Of a stretch of 64,000 bases of DNA, positions 51,269 through 58,318 are shown piece after piece (position 1 is the first letter of the stretch; each line of letters opens with the position of its first letter). Position numbers and translations under genes: made by a program. The notes under the pieces are model-generated. The model was given only the letters and a program-made list of their open reading frames with translations, was not told where the DNA came from and searched no databases. Source of the DNA: Tetramitus jugosus (taxonomy: Eukaryota; Heterolobosea; Eutetramitea; Acrasida; Vahlkampfiidae); contig OW569381.1 of NCBI GenBank assembly GCA_937625935.1, forward strand, positions 62,001-126,000, given 5' to 3'.

Positions 51269-51290
51269 GAGAGCAGGCAAGCCTGCTCTC
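51269..51290 (+). other. Perfect hairpin after ORF1 of element 2
   Basis: Stem GAGAGCAGGC / GCCTGCTCTC, 10 bp with a 2-nt centre (or 9 bp with loop CAAG), 45 nt after the ORF1 stop. It is followed by ACACAAAA and AAATAAA, the same order as in element 1. Confidence 0.75.
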
Positions 51291-51324
51291 ACACAAAAGA
51301 CAAATAAAAGTTCAGCAACGTGGT

Positions 51325-51338
51325 CTTTAGAAAAAAAT
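51325..51338 (+). repeat. Left terminal inverted repeat
   Basis: CTTTAGAAAAAAAT, an exact inverted match of 52923-52936. Confidence 0.75.
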
Positions 51339-51364
51339 ATGAACGGCGATTGAAGTCTCTCTGA

Positions 51365-51570
51365 CCGGCACCGGTCAAGCGGAGGGTTCAAAATGTCGCT
51401 CAAGGGTTGTCGAGTCAAGAAAGAGTGACCGGAGAATGAACACAGGGGTCAATCATCAATGAACCCACATGACCACGAGCGGTCAGACAAGGGTCACTCG
51501 AGCGTCTGACCTGGCTGTGGTCAAGTTGCGATCCAAGCACGTTTGATCAACCGCTCAGACCTCTTTGGCC
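51365..51570. repeat. Left subterminal GGTCA-type repeat cluster
   Basis: Within 200 bp there are about ten copies of TGACC/GGTCA or close variants in both directions, among them ACCGGTCA, TGACCGG, GCGGTCAGAC, GGGTCACTC and GTGGTCAAG. Such arrays are typical transposase-binding regions. Confidence 0.55.
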
Positions 51571-52108
51571 TGTATCGGACTTGTCAATAAAGGGAACTTG
51601 GATCCATCTACTTCAGTAGAATTGTCATTCATTCTTGTTTTCAAGTTTTTGCCTCGTTTTGCCGTAGCTCTGTGCTTCACGACCTCTCAATTTTGAGATA
51701 CAAAAATTGAAAACCAAAACCATACAAAATCACAACAACTAACAAACAAATTAACATTATGTATACAGACCACCAACTGCAAACTCCACAAACAAGTGGT
51801 CAAGCTGATACAACACCACAACAAGCCATCTACTCTCAAGGTTTCTCCCAAGTACAGAACGGATCTCCCTACAACCATATTGCAAGTGTCCACGGCAATC
51901 CTATGGTTTTTACTCAAGCTCTGTCTCCTGGGTATCAAGCCATCCATCAACAACAGCAGCAGACTCCTCCAAGAGGCTTCCAAAAGTTGATGGAGATAGA
52001 GATGCATGGATTGACGATGCCTGGATGTCAAACAAGTCCAAATTCTTGGAACTGCTGCCAGAGTGGTCCAATGGCTCCTCTGCACTGAAAGAGGATAGAT
52101 TATCAGTG

Positions 52109-52169
52109 GTAATGTAGAACATTTTATTGTATTTTGTTTCAACAACAAACAATGCTAACTTTTGAGTAG
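52109..52169 (+). other. Intron in the TIR-element gene
   Basis: 61 bp, GTAATG..GAGTAG, with GCTAACTTTTG 10 nt before the acceptor. Splicing is phase 0 and joins two open segments. Confidence 0.6.
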
Positions 52170-52350
52170 TGGAAGCATATTCTAAAGCACTACTATTTGT
52201 GTAGATACATGAGGGATGTGAGCATGTACACCAATCCCGAACAAACAAGCAATTTGGTTCAAGTAGATGCTGAACAGTTTGAACTGTTCAAGAAGAAGAT
52301 GCTATTCTAGTCCTTAACAGAGGAAAATTTCAAGCAATGGAGGAATTCAG

Positions 52351-52430
52351 GTGAGAATGACCAAGCTGTAGGATTGGTATGTAGTGTTTATTGAAGTTGT
52401 TAACAATGGTACTAACTTTTGTATACCTAG
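52351..52430 (+). other. Second intron in the TIR-element gene
   Basis: 80 bp, GTGAGA..ACCTAG, with ACTAACTTTTG before the acceptor, the same motif as in the first intron. Confidence 0.55.
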
Positions 52431-52664
52431 TGATACGACAAGTGGGTGGAATTCTTTATGGATTCTTCAATGACTCTCAAGCAGTTGAAGATGAACGCTC
52501 CTGCAATCAGGAAGAACAAGGATTTGTGTCATGATAGCTCTGGAAGTGAAGAGAGCCAACAAACAGTGGTTTGATTGGTGTATTGATTTTGTCATTGAAT
52601 AAATTTTTACAATTCTCCTGCAATTACTTTACAATCATTTTTATAGTCAATACAACCATTACAA

Positions 52665-52920
52665 CAAACACCGGAGCGGACCAATCGGATCCTTTGAGAC
52701 ATAGGAGCAGACCAATTATACTCTGCGGTCATCACGATTTGACACAATGTGGACCGTCGCCCAAGAATTGTTCATCGCCGGTTCAAGCTCATCCGGTCAC
52801 TCCCAGTTCCTGGTTCGGTCAGACATTCCCCCCAAGCTGACCGGTCAGTGACCGAACACCTGACCGATGCTCATTGAACGGCGAGTGAACGAAAAATGAG
52901 CGGAGGTCAAGAAATCGGTC
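52665..52920. repeat. Right subterminal GGTCA-type repeat cluster
   Basis: At least ten copies of GGTCA/TGACC variants, including CCGGTCACTCC, GGTTCGGTCAGAC, GACCGGTCAGTGACCG and TGACCGATG, mirroring the left cluster. TTGAACGGCGA..TGAACG is also shared in direct orientation with 51340-51352. Confidence 0.55.
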
Positions 52921-52922
52921 CA

Positions 52923-52936
52923 ATTTTTTTCTAAAG
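52923..52936 (-). repeat. Right terminal inverted repeat
   Basis: ATTTTTTTCTAAAG, the reverse complement of the left terminus. Confidence 0.75.
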
Positions 52937-52970
52937 GTGCGCGAGCACCATTTGTTGTATTAAAAAAAAA

Positions 52971-53653
52971 CAAAAACAACGCGAAAACAGATGCAAACAA
53001 ACGAAATCACGTAATTTTCCATCCTCTCAAGGAGTGCGCGAGTATGTCAAGAACAGGCATGCTGTATGGACTACACTTCCCACAGGAGGTACAGTCAACA
53101 AACATGAAGTCATTCAGGGCAACAACCAACAGGGCTCGGTCATGGAGGTTGCGAGACATGTCGCAAACAGGTGTTCACCTTGGGCAACTAGAGTCCAGGT
53201 GATCAAATGGGAGAAAGATGAGTATATTGCATGGTTCAACCTCAAGAAAGACGAGATCTATGAGTTTGTGGAGCATTTCAACACCACAGTGTGTGAAAAA
53301 TGCCAAGGCATCCATCAAGAGAGGATTAGAAAATGACAAGAAGCTTGTTATGCACGGTGTTGAAGGAAAAACTACGGAGGAGATTGCAAGACTTGTTGGA
53401 ACTGAGAGTACAGCAAGTGGTGAAGAACAACAATACGGCCTTTGTGACAATGAGGTCGCCGACATACGTGCAAGCACTGATTGGAGATTCTAGTCTCAGT
53501 GTGAAGGTGAGCAAGTACAAAGGAGGGATGAACGAATCATGGTGGTTAACCGAAGATTGGAAACCACTAGAAAACAACTAACTCTAATGGTCGAGATTGT
53601 ACCTTGAATGACACCAAAGCAAGATTGCTCCTCAATCGTTGCATTCAAGGTAC
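52971..53653 (+). mobile_element. Element 3: decayed ORF1-only copy
   Basis: Begins directly after the A9 tail of element 2 with AACGCG..AACGAAATCACG, resembling the leader of element 1. The ORF1 relics are REYVKNRHAVWTT, EVIQGNNQQGS, WATRVQVIKWEKDEYIAWFNLKKDEIYEFVEHFN (from 53034), then after a shift KKLVMHGVEGKTTEEIARLVG, then another shift NTAFVTMRSPTYVQALIG, stopping at 53581. The coiled coil and tail are gone. A 12-bp stem hairpin follows the stop. Confidence 0.65.
53599..53653. other. Hairpin after ORF1 relic of element 3
   Basis: GTACCTTGAATG (53599-53610) and CATTCAAGGTAC (53642-53653) form a perfect 12-bp stem with a 31-nt loop, starting 18 nt after the relic stop. Position matches the hairpins of elements 1 and 2. 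Confidence 0.65.
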
Positions 53654-53809
53654 ACGTATAAAATATCTTTATGAAGTGTACACTATTTACAAACAGTTGA
53701 ATCCTCTGAAGTCAGTGGGACGAAAAAGATATAGATTATCCATCCATCCAATATTGATCTGAAAGATACAGTATAGAGGTCCCAGGTCAATTCGATGAGA
53801 AAAAATCTT

Positions 53810-53880
53810 CTCGAGCACCGGGAATCGAACCCGGGTCGCCAGAGTGACAGTCTGGAATGCTACCCCTATACCATGCCCGA
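53810..53880 (-). tRNA. tRNA-Asp(GTC)
   Basis: 71 nt on the minus strand. Acceptor TCGGGCA/TGCTCGA, D-arm region GTATAGGGGTAGCAT, anticodon stem CCAGA/TCTGG with loop CTGTCAC (GTC), T arm CCGGG-TTCGATT-CCCGG. A T6 terminator follows (AGATTTTTTC). Element 4 begins about 50 bp from its 5' end. Confidence 0.95.
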
Positions 53881-53935
53881 TGTGTTCCTTAGTTTCATCT
53901 TTCAAAATGCACCTCTGGAGAAGTTTCAAAAAAAC

Positions 53936-54674
53936 ATGGGCACAAATGCAAACACTCCATCCTCTCTGGGGGCAAAGGAGTACTCGCGTGACGGGTATGG
54001 ACAGTACAGAACATTGGAAGTAGCATCAACAAAAAAGAAGTCGTGATCAAGGGTACACAGTTCTGTGATGATTGGCTCAAGGTACAAGGAGTGGGTGACT
54101 CGTGCACATGTCAGAAGATGGGAGAAAGGCCAGTTTATTGCGCGGGTAAACGTGAAGGACGATAAACTCTACGAGTTTGCTGAGATGTTCAATGAGTCAA
54201 GAAGAATCGCAAACGCTCATGCATCAAGAGAGGTCTTGACTCAGAGAAAAAACTTGTGGTTCACAAGGTCCTCGGCAGTTCAAAGGACGACATCGTTAAA
54301 CTCATTGGAGAGGATAGAGTGCATCATGTAGAAGTTAAGGGCAGCACTGCATTTGTCACGATGACATCTCAATCATATACACATACTGTCATTGAAAACA
54401 AGCAGATTCAAAGAGAAGAAGGTGAAATATCTGGTGAGTCAGTCTTAATTGCTGCCAAGTGTTGATTGAAGATGACATTTTAATGCTAGGAGATGAAACA
54501 ATCTCTGAACAAAAGGCTCAGACGCTGGAGAACAAACTACAAGTGGTTCGGCTGACAGATATGATTGATATTGTTCAGGCCAGTAAGGAAGTGGCGCGTG
54601 TAGTGACAAGCCATGTGATACACAGCAATGAGGTGTCTCAACCCCAGTCGGACCACACATCTCAATTATGTTGA
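53936..54674 (+). pseudogene. ORF1 relic of element 4
   Basis: Opens MGTNANTPSSLGAKEYSRDGY. After shifts come EVVIKG, YKEWVTRAHVRRWEKGQFIARVNVKDDKLYEFAEMFNESRRIANAHA, then KVLGSSKDDIVKLIGEDRVHHV and STAFVTMTSQSYTHTVIEN (second RRM-like unit), and a coiled-coil relic (QTLENKLQVVRLTDMID). At least three frameshifts. Alignment with element 1 is colinear. Confidence 0.68.
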
Positions 54675-54695
54675 AGGGTGATGTAACTGCTGTGT

Positions 54696-55375
54696 AAAAT
54701 CATCACATCCGCTATCATCAAACACGCTAAAGTGTTTGAAGTGGAAAGAACAGCGAAGATGTGGAGCAACAATCGTAATGTCAAGAGGTTGTTGATAAAC
54801 ACAGTGGGTAATTTGGCTGCCGAGTACTTTGAAGGTGCCTTCTCCACTATGTTGATAATCTAAGAGCTTTAAAAAGTGATGGGTACAGAGCAACAATACA
54901 CAAAGCGTTCACCCCAATCACTACCGAGGAAGTTAGCAAAGCCATTGGGTGGCTGAGAAACCGAAAATGTCCCGGTGTTGACAAAATACATAACGAAATG
55001 CTGAAAGTCCCCATCACAGAGATCCTTGCTGATTTCTTTAACAAAATCACCAGGCAAGGATGTTCCCCAAAATGTGGAAAGAGGGGATAATTATCACAGC
55101 GTTCAAGAAGGGAGATACTTCTAATCCTGCCAACTACAGACCAATTTGTCTGTTGAGTACTGTATCAAAGCTGTACACCAAGTTAATCAACGGCAGAATC
55201 TCCAAGGCTGCAGAGGGAACAAAAGACGATTGTTTCTGTTGCTGACAGATATATCAAAAGCCTTCGACTCGGTACCTCACAACGCTATCCGGTCTATCTA
55301 TGAGTTTTTCGAGCTCCCGGACAACATCGTGAGGCTGACTTCTGGACTATATTGGAGTAGAGCAATAATACCACT
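54696..55375 (+). pseudogene. Non-LTR reverse transcriptase relic (ORF2)
   Basis: Three frames together give AAEYFEGAFSTM, TPITTEEVSKAIGWLRNRKCPGVD, then WKEGIIITAFKKGDTSNPAN and YRPICLLSTVSKLYTKLING (RT motifs 0-2), then LTDISKAFDSVPHNAI with the first catalytic aspartate region (motif A). Motif 2 is joined to motif A with about 30 residues deleted, and the YxDD part is absent. These motifs are typical of LINE-type reverse transcriptases. Inactive. Confidence 0.8.
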
Positions 55376-55421
55376 GTGCTTTCTCCTTATGCCCGAATGT
55401 TGTACCACATTACTGCGATAC

Positions 55422-56152
55422 TCATTCAAAGTCACTGTCGCTCACGTGTTCAATAATCACTGCTGGTACAGTCTTGTGAACATGAACTGTGCCCTTTGGT
55501 GTAGCGGATTCATGAACTTTGTTGGGTTCCTCTTCTCTCTCATTTTCTTCGGTATCCCTCTTCTTACCTCGCCTTTCAGGAGTCTTCAAATTGGGGAACA
55601 TCTTAGTGATTGCTGTCTCACGATTCTTGAATCCCCTCAATCTATAAGAAGCTCGGACCTCGGTTTCTCCAATGTCTTCACTTTGTTGAACTGATGGTTC
55701 ACTCTGGCGCACTGGTAGTTCATTTCGAGTAGCTGAGCTCTTTGTCAACCCTCTGAACAGTCCATGCAACTTAGAGACTTCTCTCTTAAGTGCATGGATG
55801 TCCTTCATACACATTCTGTACTTGTTAGTCATGTCGTTGAGTTGCTGCTGAAGTGATGCCGTAGAGTGTTTCATCTGTAGCGCTCTATCAGGCTCTGGGT
55901 GAACAAATGGTCTCACTCTTGTGTTCTCCAAGGGCTGCTTCTCCGTCATCACCTTTGTTGAATTCATGGATGAATTCCCACTCCTTGCCCTCCTACCCAG
56001 GCTATATCTCCAATTCTGTAGACTTGCGTCTTTGAATCAACTACCTTCAAGAGTGCCATTGGTCTTTGCGGCTGCTTCTTTAGACTGATAAGCGATCACG
56101 CTGAATAGTGGTTGCGACGTATCACCATCGCCTGTACGGCCCTTGAGTGTTT
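55422..56152 (-). pseudogene. Element 5: ORF1-like relic on the minus strand
   Basis: The best frame is 181 codons from 55967 (ATG) to 55422: RVRPFVHPEPDRALQMKH (compare RYVERPHDPLKAV of element 1), a coiled coil (ASLQQQLNDMTNKYRMCMKDIHAL), a basic stretch (RASYRLRGFKNRE) and an acidic end (EHVSDSDFE). Further upstream (to 56152) frames give PLFSVIAYQSKEAAAKTNG, comparable to the second RRM-like unit, but broken by stops. More diverged than elements 1-4. Before the later insertion at 56171, its 5' side would have lain directly upstream of tRNA-Tyr. Confidence 0.5.
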
Positions 56153-56170
56153 GACATCGTTTTTAGTTTT
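56153..56170 (+). repeat. Target-site duplication, left copy
   Basis: GACATCGTTTTTAGTTTT, identical to 56928-56945, flanking the truncated LINE on both sides. Confidence 0.85.
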
Positions 56171-56927
56171 TTTTATTTTTTTTTTTTAATACAACCATTG
56201 CGGTTGCTCACTTTATTATCAATACATTTTCATCAGCCATCGCTCATTGAGCGATGGCTCTTGGTCTTCTGATTAATTCCCAATGACGCTCGCAGACGCT
56301 TTTCCATCTTGCCGTCCTTCAGTCTCACATTATCGAACCATATGTCGATACAGCTGTTGGCTGACACGCCCATTCTGATCAGCTCCTTACTGACTGTCAA
56401 GGCTAGACATCTTCTTGCATACACAGTCCTTGGACATCGAATGAGACAGTGCAACACACTTTCGGGCTCTTTGTTGCACCAGACACACTTTGTGGGCTCA
56501 TCACAAGTGTTGTACAGACATCGAACAACATCCTCCGTATGTAGAGTCCCACTTCTGACCTGAAGCTGGAACCATTCCAGCCTTCTGTCAACAGAGTGTG
56601 GGTACTTGAGAAAGCAGAAGTCTGCTCCACTGTAGTTGGCATCCTTTTGAATCCACCAACGCTCACTCTTCTCTACTCGTGCATTCCTCTCCTGATCGAA
56701 TAAGGATTGAAGATGTTCCCTACTCTCGACTCGGAGGTTACCCTTGTACAGAGCCGGTTCATCTTTAGTGGAGTTTTGGTTTATGGGACACTGACATGTC
56801 CTCATCTGCGCAATCAAAATGTTCAGTATTTGGTGCGATTTTGCACCTATCTTACATGTTGGGAATAGTTGCTTGAATTCTTTGAAACACAGAGGCTGTT
56901 CCTCCACAAGCAGTTGATTGCGGCTTA
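56171..56927 (-). mobile_element. 5'-truncated LINE insertion with poly(A) tail and 18-bp target duplication
   Basis: On the minus strand the copy begins inside ORF2 at 56927, ends with AATAAAGTGAGCAAC, CGCAATGGTTGTATT and A12TA8 (56171-56190), and is bracketed by the 18-bp duplication. These are the marks of target-primed reverse transcription. The 3' end matches those of elements 1 and 2, which lack ORF2. The insertion point is about 40-55 bp upstream of tRNA-Tyr. Confidence 0.85.
56233..56927 (-). CDS. C-terminal fragment of LINE ORF2 with zinc-knuckle-like motif
   Basis: The frame is open from the 5' end of the truncated copy to a stop at 56233, about 230 codons; no native start. It contains CVWCNKEPESVLHCLIRCPRT, a C-x2-C-x8-H-x4-C arrangement found at the C-terminus of many LINE ORF2 proteins after the RT domain (RRCLYNTCDE and RSGTLHTEDVVRC lie just before). 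The frame is not broken, so the insertion is young. As a fragment it should have no activity. Confidence 0.72.
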
Positions 56928-56945
56928 GACATCGTTTTTAGTTTT
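56928..56945 (+). repeat. Target-site duplication, right copy
   Basis: Exact copy of 56153-56170; lies 38 bp before tRNA-Tyr. Confidence 0.85.
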
Positions 56946-56982
56946 GCTTTTTTTATTGAAGCGAACTCGGTTGACACATCCT

Positions 56983-57055
56983 CCTCTGATAGCTCAGATG
57001 GTAGAGCATGAGACTGTAGATCTTGTGGTCGCGTGTTCGAGTCACGCTCGGAGGA
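56983..57055 (+). tRNA. tRNA-Tyr(GTA), intronless
   Basis: 73 nt. Acceptor CCTCTGA/TCGGAGG, D arm GCTCAGATGGTAGAGC, anticodon stem TGAGA/TCTTG with loop CTGTAGA (GTA), T arm GCGTG-TTCGAGT-CACGC. TTTT follows. Eukaryotic nuclear tRNA-Tyr genes usually carry an intron after the anticodon; here there is none. Confidence 0.93.
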
Positions 57056-58318
57056 ACCTTTTGCTTTTGACCAAGGGGCAATTTGATGTTACCAAAAAGC
57101 CAATTCTACTCGCTCCACTTTCTTAAACATGGACAGAAGTCAATATGGCCTAGGACACTTCGTGGCTCCACTATATCACTAATCTCGAGAAAGAAAAAAC
57201 ACCAGTCAATTTGCTGAATTGTGATGCAATCTCTAATTTTTCGTTTCGCTTTTTCGGACTTGGCGGTATTCATACTCTTTATGAAGAGCGAGCCGGTGAA
57301 GGAGAGACGCTGCAAGACATATTTGCAAGAATATCACCTCAAGCACGTTCTGCCAACCCACATGGATCAAAACATCCCTCCTTTTAAAAGAAGAATTTCA
57401 ATCTCTGTGACTACTTTGAAATCAACCCCCGAACGAAGTGCAAGAAATGCTAGAGGACTCAAGTGAAAGTTGGGAATCGGTAATACATCACTACACCCAT
57501 TGAGTACCCCACACAAGACCACATTGGGCGAACACCATTAATGATGGTACATAGACCGAACCCTCCCTAATAGTTTATGCGTGGTTTGGTACAATCTACC
57601 TGTAAACATGATCTTTGTTATTAATTCGCTCTTGTTCTTACCCGAGTTTTCAGTGCGAAGTTCTTCTTGCACCTTGATGAACAATTCGGCTCCATCTATT
57701 GTCTAGTTCCATAATCACTCCATACACAGGATTCATATATCTCTACATTGATGTCTTGCAACTCCATTTTTTCTTTTCCAAGTTTACAAAACAAGTTTGA
57801 CGTACATCGAAGAGGTATCATTAACGGTATGTGTTGGTATTCTACTCGCGGTTCTGGCATTGATGGTGGTATCGGAGTCGACTCGACCTCTTTGTATCAC
57901 ACCATCTGATGTGACAGTCTCCATCTGAAGGAATATGGTCGTGATGTAGTCTGTAGAGCGACTATACAAAAAAGAAAGAGAAATTATCGAACGTCAAATA
58001 GACTATAAGAAAAACATCTTCCTTGATTAATGGTCTTGATATTCGGTCTCCTTTTATTTCGTGTTTTTAAGAGAAGGTTGAGTCAACATTGGAAAGTAAA
58101 ATGAGTGTGTATGTTGTTCAGAAAATGTGTGTCGAAGAATCCAGATATTTCGAAAAGTATTTATCACCTCAAATATAATAATATAATTGTCTATTGACCC
58201 TCAATTGACATGAATAGATTTAGGATCCCTCTCTCTCTCAAATGTTTTATGAATAGCTTCAATATTAGAACAAGTCTTGAATAAGTCCAGCGATGTCTTC
58301 GAAGTTGATCAAGACACT
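57056..58318. other. Intergenic region with at most a minor ORF
   Basis: About 1.26 kb between tRNA-Tyr and the first ATG of the phosphatase gene. The only frame of note is 57221-57466 (+), 81 codons starting M-M-Q-S-L-I-F-R-F-A-F, without recognised homology. The 58099-58175 stretch has a short ATG frame (MSVYVVQKMC) that could be a 5' exon of the phosphatase. The remainder shows no repeat or RNA gene. Confidence 0.45.
57221..57466 (+). CDS. Possible small basic protein
   Basis: 81 residues with a hydrophobic N-terminus (LIFRFAFSDLAVFILF) and a basic remainder ending SARNARGLK. It might be a small signal-anchor protein or chance. No family and no supporting context. Confidence 0.2.
   Translation: MMQSLIFRFAFSDLAVFILFMKSEPVKERRCKTYLQEYHLKHVLPTHMDQNIPPFKRRISISVTTLKSTPERSARNARGLK

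Larger units (their letters stand above)
51759..52575 (+). pseudogene. Decayed intron-containing gene inside the TIR element
   Basis: Begins at ATG 51759 with a Q/T/P/S-rich leader of about 85 residues. After a +2 shift near 51985 the frame reads DAWIDDAWMSNKSKFLELLPEW and on to TTATCAGTG. A 61-bp intron (52109-52169) leads to WKHILKHYYLCRYMRD..., an in-frame TAG at 52308-52310, SLTEENFKQWRN, a second 80-bp intron (52351-52430) and a last exon (DKWVEFFMDSSMTLKQLK...SSGSEESQQ) that needs another shift. Both introns contain CTAACTTTTG before the acceptor. No DDE or other transposase motif is visible. It may be a DNA-binding accessory protein or a transposase fragment. Confidence 0.5.
51325..52936. 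mobile_element. 1.6-kb TIR element inserted in the 3' end of element 2
   Basis: Bounded by 14-bp perfect terminal inverted repeats (CTTTAGAAAAAAAT at 51325-51338 and its complement at 52923-52936), flanked by GT on both sides (51323-51324, 52937-52938). Removing it plus one GT restores the TGGTGC-GCGA-GCACCA hairpin and the tail shared with element 1, which fixes the boundaries independently of the TIRs. Both subterminal regions are packed with GGTCA/TGACC and CCGGTCA copies. Inside is a decayed, intron-containing gene. It is probably a DNA transposon, perhaps non-autonomous; the superfamily is not identifiable. Confidence 0.72.
49953..52970 (+). mobile_element. Element 2: ORF1-only LINE-like retroelement, interrupted by a TIR insertion
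   Basis: Starts with the same GGGTTCTACTTGCC as element 1, immediately behind its A-tract, so the two are head to tail. Own sequence is 49953-51324 plus 52937-52970; the 1.6 kb between is an inserted element. The 3' end has the perfect hairpin 51269-51290, AAATAAAA, TTCAGCAACG, the split hairpin TGGTGC-GCGA-GCACCA, TTGTTGTATT and A9. Confidence 0.72.
53925..55375 (+). mobile_element. Element 4: decayed LINE copy with ORF1 and reverse transcriptase relics
   Basis: Starts about 45-55 bp upstream of tRNA-Asp, pointing away. The ORF1 relic (53936-54674) is followed within about 30 bp by ORF2 relic (54696-55375); the endonuclease part is missing. This places the ORF1 family and a reverse transcriptase in one element. 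The right boundary is blurred by the opposing element 5. Confidence 0.65.

Noticed and set aside
51600-51700. AATAAA-like motif and T-rich stretch as the end of a host gene
   Set aside because: Lies inside the TIR element boundaries; no host ORF leads into it.
51687-52148. 153-codon minus-strand frame in the TIR element
   Set aside because: Antisense to exons with clear splice signals on the plus strand; no domain; stops appear at the element's own low-complexity region.
52665-52920. GGTCA repeats as nuclear-receptor response elements
   Set aside because: They sit in subterminal parts of a TIR element; receptor-type factors are not expected in this lineage, and transposase binding is the simpler reading.
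51274-53653. Repeated hairpins as a CRISPR array or bacterial attenuator
   Set aside because: Only single hairpins per copy, no regular spacers, and the sequence is eukaryotic.
53895-54107. Minus-strand frame between tRNA-Asp and element 4
   Set aside because: Overlaps the ORF1 relic on the plus strand, which aligns colinearly with element 1.
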